From Xylocopa sonorina (taxonomy: Eukaryota > Arthropoda > Insecta > Hymenoptera > Apidae), in the NCBI RefSeq assembly GCF_050948175.1, contig NW_027490126.1, positions 744,001-808,000 on the forward strand: a DNA stretch of 64,000 nt. Reading direction: 5' to 3'. Of the stretch, positions 23,706-38,310 are shown piece after piece; positions within the stretch are counted from its first letter, which is position 1, and every line of letters starts with the position of its first letter. The notes below the pieces were generated by a model. It was not told the origin of the DNA, did no database searches, and saw only the letters and a program-made list of their open reading frames with translations. The position numbers and the translations under genes were made by a program.

Positions 23706-26700
23706 ATTCCTCGTCTACAATTCAAATGAATGTAAATGCGGCACTTCCTTGCGAGGAAATTGCGTTTGCAGATGTCTACGTATCGTAGCAATAGAGTTCT
23801 TATGATTCTTAAATCGCGATATTGCTTCTCATTTCTATGTTTCATGGTAAGGTATAATATGATTGGCGAAGTGTTATGTATTCCTCGTCTACACTTCAAA
23901 TGAATGTAAATGCGACACTTCCTTGCAAGGAAATAGCGTTTGCAGATGTCTACGTCTCGTAGCATTGAATTTCTGATGCTTCTTAAAACGCGATATCGCA
24001 TCTCATTTCTATGTTTCATGGTAAGATATAATATGATTTGCGAAGTGTCATGTATTCTTCGTCTACACTTCAAATGAATGTAAATGCGACTCTTCCTTGC
24101 AAGGTAATAGCGTTTGCAGATGTCTACGTATCGTAGCAATAGAATTCTAATGCTTCTTAAAACGCGATATCGCATCTCATTTCCATGCTTCATGGTAAGA
24201 TATAATATGATTTGCTAAGTGCTATGTATTCCTCTTCTACACTTCAAATGAATGTAAATGCGACACTTCCTTGCAAGGAAATAGCGTTTGCAGATGTCTA
24301 CGTATCGTAGGGATAGATTTCTAATGCTTCTTAAAACGACATATCGCACCTCATTTCTATGTTTCATGATAAGATATAATATTCATAGCGAAGTGTTATG
24401 CATTCCTCGTCTACGATTCAAATGGATGAAAATGCGACACTTCCTTGCTAGGAAATAGCGTTTGCAGATGTCTACGTATCGAAGCAATAGAGTTCTAATG
24501 CTTCTTAAAACGCGATATCGCTTCTCATTTCTATGTTTAATGGTAAGATATAATATGATTTGCGAAGTGTCATGTATTCCTCGTCTACGATTCAAATGAA
24601 TGTAAATGCGACACTTCCTTGCAAGGAAATAGCGTTTGCAGATGTCTACGTATCATAGCAATAGAGTTCTTATGATCCTTAAAACGCGATATCGCATCTC
24701 ATTTCTATGTTTCATGGTAAGATATAATATGATATGCGAAGTGTTATGTATTCCTCGTCTACACTTCAAATGAATGTAAATGCGACACTTCCTTGCTAGG
24801 AAATAGCGTTCGCAGACGTCTAGGTTTCGTAGCAATAGAGTTCAAATGCTTCTTAAAACGAGATATTGCATCTCATATCTATGTTTCATGGTAAGATATA
24901 ATATTCATTACGAAATGTCATGTATTCCTCGTCTACACTTCAAATGAATGTAAATGCCACACTTCCCTGCTAGGAAATAGCGTCTGCAGATGACTAGGTA
25001 TCGTAGCAATAGAGTTCTAATGCTTCTTAAAACGCGATATCGCATCTCATTTCTATGTTTCATGGTAAGATATAATATGATTTGCGAAGATTCATGTATT
25101 CTTCGTCTACACGTCAAATGAATGTAAATGCGACTCTTCCTTGCAAGGAAATAGCGTTAGCAGATGTCTATGTATCGTAGTAATAGAGTTCCAATGCTTC
25201 TTAAAACGCGATATCGCATCTCATTTCTATGTTTCATGGTAAGATATAATATTCATTGCGAAGTGTTATGCATTCCTCGACTACGATTCAAATGAATGTA
25301 AATGCGGCACTTCCTTGCAAGGAAATAGCGTTTGCAGATGTCTATGTATCGTAGCAATAGAGTTCTTATGATTCTTAAAACGCGATATCGCATCTCATTT
25401 CTGTGTTTCATGGTAAGATATAATATGATTTGCAAAGTGTTATGTATTCCTCGTCTACACTTCAAATGAATGTGAATGCGACACTTCCTCGCTAGGAAAT
25501 AGCGTTTGCAGATGTCTACGTATCGTAGCAATAGATTTCCAATGCTTCTTAAAACGCGATATCGCATCTCATTTCTATGTTTCATGATAAGATATAATAT
25601 TCATTGCGAAGTGTTATGCATTCCTCGTCTACGATTCAAATGAATGTAAATGCGACACTTCCTTGCAAGGAAATAGCGTTTGCAGATGTCTACGTATCGT
25701 AGCAATAAAGTTCTAATGCTTCTTAAAACGCGATATCGCATCTCATTTCTATGTTTCATGGTAAGATATAATATGATTTGCGAAGTGTTATGTAGTCCTC
25801 GTCTACACTTCAAATGAATGTAAATGCGACACTTCCTTGCTAGGAAATAGCGTTTGCAGATGTCTACCTATCGTAGAAATAGAGTTCTAATGCTTCTTAA
25901 AACGCGATATCGCATCTCATTTCCATGTTTCATGGTAAGATATAATATGATTTGCGAAGTGTTATGTATTCCTCTTCTACACTTCAAATGAATGTAAATG
26001 CGACACTTCCTTGCAAGGAAATAGCGTTTGCAGATGTCTACGTATCGTAGCAATAGATTTCCAATGCCTCTTAAAACGCGATATCGCATCTGATTTCTAT
26101 GTTTCATGGTAAGATATAATATGATTTGCGAAGTGTCATGTATTCTTCGTCTACACTTCAAATGAATGTAAATGCGACTCTTCCTTGCAAGGAAATAGCG
26201 TTTGCAGATGACTAGGTATCGTAGCAATAGAGTTCTAATGCTTCATAAAACGCGATATCGCATCTCATTTCCATGTTTCATGGTAAGATATAATATGATT
26301 TGCGAAGTGTCATGTATTCTTCGTCTACACATCAAATGAATGTAAATGCGACTCTTCCTTGCAAGGAAATAGCGTTTGCAGATGTCTACGTATCGTAGTA
26401 ATAGAGTTCCAATGCTTCTTAAAATGCGATATCGCATCTCATTTCTATGTTTCATGGTAAGACATAATATGATTGGGGAAGTGTTATGTATTACTCGTCT
26501 ACACTTCAAATGAATGTAAATGCGACACTTCCTTGCAAGGAAATAGCGTTTGCAGATGTCTACGTATCGTAGCAATAGAGTTCTTATGATACTTAAAGCG
26601 CGAAATCGCATCTCATTTCTATGCTTCATGGTAAGATATAATATGATTTGCGAAGTGGTATGTAGTCCTCGTCTACACTTCAAATGAATGTAAATGCGAC

Positions 26701-29700
26701 ACTTCCTTGCTAGGAAATAGCGTTTGCAGATGTCTACCTACCGTAGCAATAGAGTTCTAATGCTTCTTAAAACGCGATATCGCATCTCATTTCCATGTTT
26801 CATGGTAAGATATAATATGATTTGCGAAGTGCTATGTATTCCTCTTCTACACTTCAAATGAATGTAAATGCGACACTTCCTTGCAAGGAAATAGCGTTTG
26901 CAGATGTCTACGTATCGTAGGGATAGAGTTCTAATGCTTCTTGAAACGAGATATCGCATCTCATTTCTATGTTTCATGATAAGATATAATATTCATTGCG
27001 AAGTGTTATGCATTCCTCGTCTACACTTCAAATGAATGTAAATGCAACACTTCCCTGCTAGGAAATAGCGTCTGCAGATGACTAGGTATCGTAGCAATAG
27101 AGTTCTAATGCTTCTTAAAACGCGATATCGCATCTCATTTCTATGTTTCATGGTAAGATATAATATGATTTGCGAAGTGTCATGTATTCTTCGTCTACAC
27201 TTCAAATGAATGTAAATGCGACTCTTCCTTGCAAGGAAATAGCGTTTGCAGATGTCTACGTATCGTAGCATTGAATTTCTGATGCTTCTTAAAACGCGAT
27301 ATCGCACCTCATTTCTATGTTTCATGGTAAGATATAATATGATTTGCGAAGTGTCATGTATTCTTCGTCTACACTTCAAATGAATGCAAATGCGACACTT
27401 CCTTGCAAGGAAATAGCGTTTGCAGATGTCTACGTATCGTAGCAATAGAGTTCTTATGATTCTTAAAACGCGATATCGCACCTCATTTCTATGTTTCATG
27501 ATAAGATATAATATGATTTGCGAAGTGTCATGTATTCCTCGTCTACACTTCAAATGAATGTAAATGCCACACTTCCCTGCTAGGAAATAGCGTCTGCAGA
27601 TGACTAGGTATCGTAGCAATAGAGTTCTAATGCTTCTTAAAACGCGATATCGCATCTCATTTCTATGTTTCATGGTAAGATATAATATGATTGGGGAAGT
27701 GTTATGTATTACTCGTCTACACTTCAAATGAATGTAAATGCGACACTTCCTTGCAAGGAAATAGCGTTCGCAGATGTCTACGTATCGTAGCAATAGAGTT
27801 CTAATGCTTCTTAAAACGCGATATCGCATCTCATTTCCATGCTTCATGGTAAGATATAATATGATTTGCGAAGTGTTATGTATTCTTCTTCTACACTTCA
27901 AATGAATGTAAATGCGACACTTCCTTGCAAGGAAATAGCGTTTGCAGATGTCTACGTATCATAGCAATAGTGTTCTTATGATTCTTAAAACGCGAAATCG
28001 CATCTCATTTCTATGTTTCATGGTAAGATATAATATGATATGCGAAGTGTTATGTATTCTTCGTCTACACTTCAAATGAATGTAAATGCGACTCTTCCTT
28101 GCAAGGTAATAGCGTTTGTAGATGTCTACGTATCGTAGTAATAGAGATCCAATGCTTCTTAAAATGCGATATAGCATCTCATTTCTATGTTTCATGGTAA
28201 GACATAATATGATTGGGGAAGTGTTATGTATTACTCGTCTACACTTCAAATGAATGTAAATGCGACACTTCCTTCCAAGGAAATAGCGTTTGCAGATGTC
28301 TACGTATCGTAGCAATAGAGTTCTTATGATTCTTAAAACGCGATATCGCATCTCATTTCTATGTTTCATGGTAAGATATAATATGATTTGCGAAGTGTTA
28401 TGTAGTCCTCGTCTACACTTCAAATGAATGTAAATGCGACACTTCCTTGCTAGGAAATAGCGTTTGCAGATATCTACCTATCGTAGCAATAGAGTTCTAA
28501 TGCTTCTTAAAACGCGATATCGCATCTCATTTCCATGTTTCATAGTAAGATATAATATGATTTGCGAAGTGTTATGTATTCCTCGTCTACACTTCAAATG
28601 AATGTTAATGCGACACTTCCTTGCAAGGAAATAGCGTTTGCAGATGTCTACGTATCGTAGCAATAGAGTTCTTATGATACTTAAAACGCGATATCGCATC
28701 TCATTTCTATGTTTCATGGTAAGATATAATATGATTTGCGAAGTGTTATGTAGTCCTCGTCTACACTTCAAATGAATGTAAATGCGACACTTCCTTGCAA
28801 GGAAATAGCATTTGCAGATGTCTACGTATCGTAGCAATATAGTTCTTATGATTCTTAAAACGCGATATCGCATCTCATTTCTATGTTTCATGGTAAGATA
28901 TAATATGATTGGGGAAGTGTTATGTATTCCTCGTCTACACTTAAAATGAATGTAAATGCGACGCTTCCTTGCAAGGAAATAGCGTTTGCAGATGTCTACA
29001 TATCGTAGGGATAGAGTTCTAATGCTTCTTGAAACGAGATATCGCATCTCATTTCTATGTTTCATGATAAGATATAATATTCATTGCGAAGTGTTATGCA
29101 TTCCTCGTCTACACTTCAAATAAATGTAAATGCTACACTTCCTTGCAAGGAAATAGCGTTTGGAGATGTCTACGTATCGTAGCAATAGGGTTCTTATGAT
29201 TCTTAAAACGCGATATCGCATCTCATTTCTGTGTTTCATGGTAAGATATAATATGATTGGGGAAGTGTTATGTATTCCTCGTCTACACTTCAAATGAATG
29301 TTAATGCGACACTTCCTTGCAAGGAAATGGCGTTTGCAGATGTCTACGTATCGTAGCAATAGAGTTTTTATGATACTTAAAACGCGATATCGCATCTCAT
29401 TTCTATGTTTCATGGTAAGATATAATATGATTTGCGAAGTGTTATGTAGTCCTCGTCTACACTTCAAATGAATGTAAATGCGACACTTCCTTTCAAGGAA
29501 ATAGCGTTTGCAGATGTCTACGTATCGTAGCAATATAGTTCTTATGATTCTTAAAACGCGATATCGCATCTCATTTCTGTGTTTCATGGTAAGATATAAT
29601 ATGATTGGGGAAGTGTTACGTATTCCTCGTCTACACTTCAAATGAATGTAAATGCGACACTTCCTTGCAAGGAAATAGCGTTTGCAGATGTCTACGTATC

Positions 29701-32700
29701 GTAGCAATATAGTTCTTATGATTCTTAAAACGCGATATCGCATATCATTTCTGTGTTTCATGGTAATATATAATATGATTTGCGAAGTGTTATGTATTCC
29801 TCTTCTACATTTCAAATGAATGTAAATGCGACACTTCCTCGCTAGGATATAGCGTTTGCAGATGTCTACGTATCGTAGCAATAGATTTCCAATGCTTCTT
29901 AAAACGCGATATCGCATCTCATTTCTATGTTTCATGGTAAGATGTAATATGATTTGCGAAGTGTCATGTATTCCTCGTCTACACTTCAAATGAATGTAAA
30001 TGCCACACTTCCCTGCTAGGAACTAGCGTCTGCAGATGACTAGGTATCGTAACAATAGGGTTCTAATGCTTCTTAAAACGCGATATCGCACCTCATTTCT
30101 ATGTTTCATGATAAGATATAATATGATTGGGGAAGTGTTATGTATTACTCGTCTACACTTCAAATGAATGTAAATGCGACACTTCCTTGCAAGGAAATAG
30201 CGTTTGCAGATGTCTACGTATCGTAGCAATAGAGTTCTTGTGATTCCTAAAACGCGATATCGCATCTCATTTCTATGTTTCATGGTAAGATATAATATGA
30301 TTTGCGAAGTGTCATGAATTCTTCGTCTACACTTCAAATGAATGTAAATGCGACTCTTCCTTGCAAGGAAATAGCGTTTGCAGATGTCTACGTATCATAG
30401 CAATAGAGTTCTTATGATTCTTAAAACGCGATATCGCATCTCATTTCTGTGTTTCATGGTAAGATATAATATGGTTTGCGAAGTGTTATGTATTCCTCGT
30501 CTACACTTCAAATGAATGTAAATGCTACACTTCCTTGCAAGGAAATAGCGTTTGGAGATGTCTACGTATCGTAGCAATAGAGTTCTTATGATTCTTAAAA
30601 CGCGATATCGCATCTCATTTCTGTGTTTCATGGTAAGATATAATATGGTTTGCGAAGCGTTATGTATTCCTCGTCTACACTTCAAATGAATGTAAATGCT
30701 ACACCTCCTTGCAAGGAAATAGCGTTTGCAGATGTCTACGTATCATAGCAATAGAGTTCTTATGATTCTTAAAACGCGATATCGCATCTCATTTCTAAGT
30801 TTCATGGTAAGATATAATATGATTTGCGAAGTGTCATGTATTCTTCGTCTACACATCAAATGAATGTAAATCCGACTCTTCCTTGCAAGGAAATAGCGTT
30901 TGCAGATGTCTACATATCGTAGCAATAGAGTTCTTATGATTCTTAAAACGCGATATTGCAGCTCATTTCTATGTTTCATGGTAAGATATAATATGATTGG
31001 GGAAGTGTTATATATTCCTCGTCTACACTTCAAATGAATGTAAATGCGACACTTCCTTGCAAGGAAATAGCGTTTGCAGATGCCTACGTATCGTAGCAAT
31101 ATAGTTCTTATGATTCTTAAAACGCGATATCGCATCTCATTTCTATGTTTCATGGTAAGATATAATATGATTGGGGAAGTGTTATGTATTCCTCGTCTAC
31201 ACTTCAAATGAATGTAATTGCGACACTTCCTTGCAAGGAAATAGCGTTTGCAGATGTCTACGTATCGTAGCAATAGATTTCCAATGCTTCCTAAAACGCG
31301 ATATCGCATCTCATTTCTATGTTTCATGGTAAGATGTAATATGATTTGCGAAGTGTCATGTATTCCTCGTCTACACTTCAAATGAATGTAAATGCCACAC
31401 TTCCCTGCTAGGAAATAGCGTCTGCAGATGACTAGGTATCGTAGCAATAGGGTTCTAATGCTTCTTAAAACGCGTTATCGCACCTCATTTCTATGTTTCA
31501 TGGTAAGATATAATATGATTTGCGAAGTGTCATGTATTCTTCGTCTACACTTCAAATGAATGTAAATGCGACTCTTCCTTGCAAGGAACTAGCGTTTGCA
31601 GATGTCTACGTATCGTAGCAATAGAGCTCTTATGATTCTTAAAACGCGATATCGCATCTCATTTCTGTGTTTCATGGTAAGATATAATATGGTTTGCGAA
31701 GTGTTATGTATTCCTCGTCTACACTTCAAATGAATGTAAATGCTACATTTCCTTGCAAGGAAATAGCGTTTGGAGATGTCTACGTATCGTAGCAATAGAG
31801 TTCTTATGATTCTTAAAACGAGATATCGCATCTCATTTCTGTGTTTCATGGTAAGATATAATGTGGTTTGCGAAGTGTTATGTATTCCTCGTCTACACTT
31901 CAAATGAATGTGAACGCGACACTTCCTCGCTAGGATATAGCGTTTGCAGATGTCTACGTATCGTAGCAATAGAGTTCTAATGCTCCTTAAAACGCGATAT
32001 CGCATCTCATTTCCATGTTTCATGGTAAGATATAATGTGATTTGCGAAGTGTTATGTATTCCTGTTCTACACTTCAAATGAATGTAAATGCGACACTTCC
32101 TTGCAAGGAAATAGAGTTTGCAATTGTCTACCTATCTTAGCAATAGTGTTCTAATACCTCTTAAATCGCGATATCGCATCTCATTTCTATGTTTCATGGT
32201 AAGATATAATATGATTTGCGAAGTGTTATGTATTCCTCGTCTACACTTCAAATGAATGTAAATGCTACACTTCCTTGCAAGGAAATAGCGTTTGGAGATG
32301 TCTACGTATCGTAGCAATAGAGTTCTTATGATTCTTAAAACGCGATATCGCATCTCATTTCTGTGTTTCATGGTAAGATATAATGTGGTTTGCGAAGTGT
32401 TATGTATTCCTCGTCTACACTTCAAATGAATGTGAACGCGAAACTTCCTCGCTAGGATATAGCGTTTGCAGATGTCTACGTATCGTAGCAATGGATTTCC
32501 AATGCTTCTTAAAACGCGATATCGCATCTCATTTCTATGTTTCATGGCAAGACGTAATATGATTTGCGAAGTGTTATGTATTCCTGTTCTACACTTCAAA
32601 TGAATGTAAATGCGACACTTCCTTGCAAGGAAATAGAGTTTGCAATTGTCTACCTATCTTAGCAATAGTGTTCTAATACGTCCTAAATCGCGATATCGCA

Positions 32701-33377
32701 TCTCATTTCTATGTTTCATGGTAAGATATAATATGATTTGCGAAGTGTTATGTATTCCTCGTCTACACTTCAAATGAATGTAAATGCGACACTTCCTTGC
32801 AAGGAAATAGCGTTTGCAGATGTCTACGTATCGTAGGGATAGAGTTCTAATGCTTCTTAAAACAAAATTACGCATCTCATTTCTATGTTTCATGCTAAGA
32901 TATAACATTCATTGCGAAGTGTTATGCATTCCTCGTCTACACTTCAAATGAATGTAAATGCCACACTTCCCTGCTAGGAAATAGCGTTTGCAGATGTCTA
33001 CGTATCGTAGCAATAGAGTTCTTATGATTCTTAAAACGCGATATCGCATCTCATCTCTATGTCTCATGGTAAGATATAATATGATTGGGGAAGTGTTATG
33101 TATTCCTCGTCTACACTTCAGATGAATGTAAATGCGACACTTCCTTGCAAGGAAATAGCGTTTGCAGATGTCTACGTATCGTAGCAATAGAGTTCTTATG
33201 ATTCTTAAAACGCGATATCGCATCTCATCTCTATGTTTCATGGTAAGATATAATAAGATTTGCGAAGTGTCATGTATTCCTCGTCTACACTTCAAATGAA
33301 TGTAAATGCTACACTTCCTTGCAAGGAAATAGCGTTTGGAGATGTCTACGTATCGTAGCAATAGAGTTCCTATGATT

Positions 33378-33392
33378 CTTAAAACGATATCG
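33378..33392 (+). other. Monomer with 2-bp deletion in the palindrome (172 bp)
   Basis: AAAACGATATCGC replaces AAAACGCGATATCGC, shortening GCGATATCGC to CGATATCG plus flanks. The following TTGCTGTGTTTCATGGTATG variants identify this as the same lineage as the 170-bp monomers near 38.6 and 41.9 kb. Confidence 0.82.
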
Positions 33393-34244
33393 CATCTCAT
33401 TGCTGTGTTTCATGGTATGATATAATATGGTTTGCGAAGTGTTGTGTATTCCTCGTCTACACTTCAAATGAATGTGAATGCGACACTTCCTCGCTAGGAT
33501 ATAGCGTTTGCAGATGTCTACGTATCGTAGCAATAGATTTCCAATGCTTCTTAAAACGCGATATCGCATCTCATTTCTATGTTTCATGGTAAGATATAAT
33601 ATGATTTGCGAAGTGTCATGTATTCTTCGTCTACACATAAAATGAATGTAAATGCGACTCTTCCTTGCAAGGAAATAGCGTCTGCAGATGTCTACGTATC
33701 GTAGCAATAGAGTTCCAATGCTTCTTAAAACGCGATATCGCATCTCATTTCTATGTTTCATGGTAAGATATAATATGATTGGGGAAGTGTTATGTATTAC
33801 TCGTCTACACTTCAAATGAATGTAAATGCGACACTTCCTTGCAAGGAAATAGCGTTTGCAGATGTCTACGTATCGTAGCAATAGAGTTCTTGTGATTCTT
33901 AAAACGCGATATCGCATCTCATTTCTATGTTTCATGGTAAGATATAATATGATTTGCGAAGTGTCATGAATTCTTCGTCTACACTTCAAATGAATGTAAA
34001 TGCGACTCTTCCTTGCAAGGAAATAGCGTTTGCAGATGTCTACGTATCGTAGCAATAGAGTTCTTATGATTCTTAAAACGCGATATCGCATCTCATTTCT
34101 GTGTTTCATGGTAAGATATAATATGGTTTGCGAAGTGTTATGTATTCCTCGTCTACACTTCAAATGAATGTAAATGCTACACATCCTTGCAAGGAAATAG
34201 CGTTTGCAGATGTCTACGTATCATAGCAATAGAGTTCTTATGAT

Positions 34245-37006
34245 TCTTAAAACGCGATATCGCATCTCATTTCTATGTTTCATGGTAAGATATAATATGA
34301 TTTGCGAAGTGTCATGTATTCCTCGTCTACACTTCAAATGAATGTAAATGCCACACTTCCCTGCTAGGAAATAGCGTCTGCAGATGACTAGGTATCGTAG
34401 CAATAGGGTTCTAATGCTTCTTAAAACGCGTTATCGCACCTCATTTCTATGTTTCATGGTAAGATATAATATGATTTGCGAAGTGTCATGTATTCTTCGT
34501 CTACACTTCAAATGAATGTAAATGCGACTCTTCCTTGCAAGGAAGTAGCGTTTGCAGATGTCTACGTATCGTAGCAATAGAGTTCTTATGATCCTTAAAA
34601 CGCGATATCGCATCTCATTTCTGTGTTTCATGGTAAGATACAATATGGTTTGCGAAGTGTTATGTATTCCTCGTCTACACTTCAAATGAATGTAAATGCT
34701 ACATTTCCTTGCAAGGAAATAGCGTTTGGAGATGTCTACGTATCGTAGCAATAGAGTTCTTATGATTCTTAAAACGAGATATCGCATCTCATTTCTGTGT
34801 TTCATGGTAAGATATAATGTGGTTTGCGAAGTGTTATGTATTCCTCGTCAACACTTCAAATGAATGTGAACGCGACACTTCCTCGCTAGGATATAGCGTT
34901 TGCAGATGTCTACGTATCGTAGCAATAGAGTTCTAATGCTCCTTAAAACGCGATATCGCATCTCATTTCCATGTTTCATGGTAAGATATAATGTGATTTG
35001 CGAAGTGTTATGTATTCCTGTTCTACACTTCAAATGATTGTAAATGCGACACTTCCTTGCAAGGAAATAGAGTTTGCAATTGTCTACCTATCTTAGCAAT
35101 AGTGTTCTAATACCTCTTAAATCGCGATATCGCATCTCATTTCTATGTTTCATGGTAAGATATAATATGATTTGCGAAGTGTTATGTATTCCTCGTCTAC
35201 GATTCAAATGAATGTAAATGCGACACTTCCTTGCAAGGAAATAGCGTTTGCAGATGTCTACGTATCGTAGCAATAGAGTTCTTATGATTCTTAAAACGCG
35301 ATATCGCATCTCATTTCTGTGTTTCATGGTAAGATATAATATGGTTTGCGAAGTGTTATGTATTCCTCGTCTACACTTCAAATGAATGTAAATGCTACAC
35401 ATCCTTGCAAGGAAATAGCGTTTGCAGATGTCTACGTATCATAGCAATAGAGTTCTTATGATTCTTAAAACGCGATATCGCATCTCATTTCTATGTTTCA
35501 TGGTAAGATATAATATGATTTGCGAAGTGTCATGTATTCTTCGTCTACACATCAAATGAATGTAAATGCGACTCTTCCTTGCAAGGAAATAGCGTTTGCA
35601 GATGTCTACATATCGTAGCAATAGAGTTCTTATGATTCTTAAAACGCGATATTGCAGCTCATTTCTATGTTTCATGGTAAGATATAATATGATTGGGGAA
35701 GTGTTATATATTCCTCGTCTACACTTCAAATGAATGTAAATGCGACACTTCCTTGCAAGGAAATAGCGTTTGCAGATGCCTACGTATCGTAGCAATATAG
35801 TTCTTATGATTCTTAAAACGCTATATCGCATCTCATTTCTATGTTTCATGGTAAGATATAATATGATTGGGGAAGTGTTATGTATTCCTCGTCTACACTT
35901 CAAATGAATGTAATTGCGACACTTCCTTGCAAGGAAATAGCGTTTGCAGATGTCTACGTATCGTAGCAATAGATTTCCAATGCTTCTTAAAACGCGATAT
36001 CGCATCTCATTTCTATGTTTCCTGGTAAGATGTAATATGATTTGCGAAGTGTCATGTATTCCTCGTCTACACTTCAAATGAATGTAAATGCCACACTTCC
36101 CTGCTAGGAAATAGCGTCTGCAGATGACTAGGTATCGTAGCAATAGGGTTCTAATGCTTCTTAAAACGCGTTATCGCACCTCATTTCTATGTTTCATGGT
36201 AAGATATAATATGATTTGCGAAGTGTCATGTATTCTTCGTCTACACTTCAAATGAATGTAAATGCGACTCTTCCTTGCAAGGAAGTAGCGTTTGCAGATG
36301 TCTACGTATCGTAGCAATAGAGTTCTTATGATTCTTAAAACGCGATATCGCATCTCATTTCTGTGTTTCATGGTAAGATACAATATGGTTTGCGAAGTGT
36401 TATGTATTCCTCGTCTACACTTCAAATGAATGTAAATGCTACATTTCCTTGCAAGGAAATAGCGTTTGGAGATGTCTACGTATCGTAGCAATAGAGTTCT
36501 TATGATTCTTAAAACGAGATATCGCATCTCATTTCTGTGTTTCATGGTAAGATATAATGTGGTTTGCGAAGTGTTATGTATTCCTCGTCAACACTTCAAA
36601 TGAATGTGAACGCGACACTTCCTCGCTAGGATATAGCGTTTGCAGATGTCTACGTATCGTAGCAATAGAGTTCTAATGCTCCTTAAAACGCGATATCGCA
36701 TCTCATTTCCATGTTTCATGGTAAGATATAATGTGATTTGCGAAGTGTTATGTATTCCTGTTCTACACTTCAAATGATTGTAAATGCGACACTTCCTTGC
36801 AAGGAAATAGAGTTTGCAATTGTCTACCTATCTTAGCAATAGTGTTCTAATACCTCTTAAATCGCGATATCGCATCTCATTTCTATGTTTCATGGTAAGA
36901 TATAATATGATTTGCGAAGTGTTATGTATTCCTCGTCTACGATTCAAATGAATGTAAATGCGACACTTCCTTGCAAGGAAATAGCGTTTGCAGATGTCTA
37001 CGTATC
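34245..37006. repeat. 10-monomer-offset duplication (1,740 bp)
   Basis: 34,245-35,266 and 35,985-37,006 are nearly identical. Differences seen include CATGG against CCTGG near 34,282/36,022 and GATCC against GATTC near 34,592/36,332. On the left the match ends where GAGTTCTTATGATTC faces GATTTCCAATGCTTC. On the right it ends at the TATCGTAG/TATCATAG difference at 35,267/37,007. About 720 bp of non-matching satellite lies between the copies. Confidence 0.82.
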
Positions 37007-38310
37007 ATAGCAATAGAGTTCTTATGATTCTTAAAACGCGATATCGCATCTCATTTCTATGTTTCATGGTAAGATATAATATGATTTGCGAAGTGTCATG
37101 TATTCTTCGTCTACACATCAAATGAATGTAAATGCGACTCTTCCTTGCAAGGAAATAGCGTTTGCAGATGTCTACGTATCGTAGCAATAGAGTTCTTATG
37201 ATACTTAAAACGCGATATTGCATCTCCTTTCTTTGTTTCATGGTAAGATATAATATGATTGGGGAAGTGTTATATATTCCTCGTCTACACTTCAAATGAA
37301 TGTAAATGCGACACTTCCTTGCAAGGAAATAGCGTTTGCAGATGCCTACGTATCGTAGCAATATAGTTCTTATGATTCTTAAAACGCGATATCGCATCTC
37401 ATTTCTATGTTTCATGGTAAGATATAATATGATTGGGGAAGTGTTATGTATTCCTCGTCTACACTTCAAATGCATGTAATTGCGACACTTCCTTGCAAGG
37501 AAATAGAGTTTGCAAATGTCTACCTATCTTAGCAATAGTGTTCTAATACTTCTTAAAACGCGATATCGCATCTCATTTCTATGTTTCACGGTAAGATATA
37601 ATATGATTTGCGAAGTGTTATGTATTCCTCGTCTACACTTCAAATGAATGTAGATGCGACACTTCCTTGCAAGGAAATAGCGTTTGCAGATGTCTACGTA
37701 TCGAAGCAATAGAGTTCAAATGCTTATTAAGACGCGATATCGCATCTCATTTCTATGTTTCACGGTAAGATATAATATGATTTGCGAAGTGTTATGTATT
37801 CCTCGTCTACATTTCAAATGAATGTAAATGCGACACTTCCTTGCAAGGAAATAGCGTTTGCATATGTCTACGTATCGCTGCAATGGAGATCTTATGATTC
37901 TTAAAACGCGATATCGCATCTCATTTCTATGTTTCATGGTAAGGTATAATATGATTTGCGAAGTGTTATGTATTCCTCGTCTACACTTCAAATGAATGTA
38001 AATACGACACTTCCTTGCAAGGAAATTGCGTTTGGAGATGTCTACGTATCGTAGCAATAGAGTTCTTATGATTCTTAAAACGCGATATCGCATCTCATTT
38101 CTGTGTTTCATGGTAAGATATAATATGATTTGCGAAGTGTTATGTATTCCTGTTCTACACTTCAAATGAATGTAAATGCGACACTTCCTTGCAAGGAAAT
38201 AGAGTTTGCAATTGTCTACCTATCTTAGCAATAGTGTTCTAATACCTCTTAAATCGCGATATCGCATCTCATTTCTATGTTTCATGGTAAGATATAATAT
38301 GATTGGGGAA
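36050..38310. repeat. Segment with a long-distance copy at about 58.8-61.1 kb
   Basis: About 2.2 kb that reappears 22,786 bp away (131 monomers minus the two 4-bp deletions in between). The series of variants is preserved: CGCGTTATCGCACC, GCTACATTTCC, GTGAACGCGACAC, CTGTTCTACAC, CTACCTATCTTAG, GCAGATGC(C/T)TACG, TTCAAATGCTTATTAAGAC and GCATATGTCTACG. A third, shorter relative at 39,986-41,411 is offset by 3,476 bp. Confidence 0.8.

Larger units (their letters stand above)
19995..26400. repeat. Array zone 3: more diverged monomers
   Basis: About 37 monomers with many private substitutions, among them TGTCTACGTGTCG, GCACACTAGG, GTAGTCCTCG, TGCTAAGTG and GCATTGAATTTCTGATG. The last recurs once, at 27268, 19 monomers after 23962. 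Two monomers with altered internal spacing lie here (22,801-22,840 and 23,670-23,700). Left-half subtypes (TATTCATTGCG, CTACGATTC) and early forms of right-half subtypes both occur. I saw no long near-identical duplication wholly inside this zone, so it appears to be less recently homogenised. Confidence 0.7.
26400..38270. repeat. Array zone 4: onset of right-half subtypes, 10- and 27-monomer duplications
   Basis: GATTGGGGAAG, TATTACTCG, GCGACTCTTCC, GCGTTTGGAGATG, TTTCTGTGTTTC with ATGGTTTGCG, and CTACCTATCTTAGCAATAGTG become common here. About 30,556-32,243 matches 35,252-36,939 at an offset of 4,696 bp (27 monomers minus the 2-bp deletion near 33,380), with roughly a percent of differences by eye. 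About 34,245-35,266 matches 35,985-37,006 at 1,740 bp (10 monomers). Confidence 0.82.
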
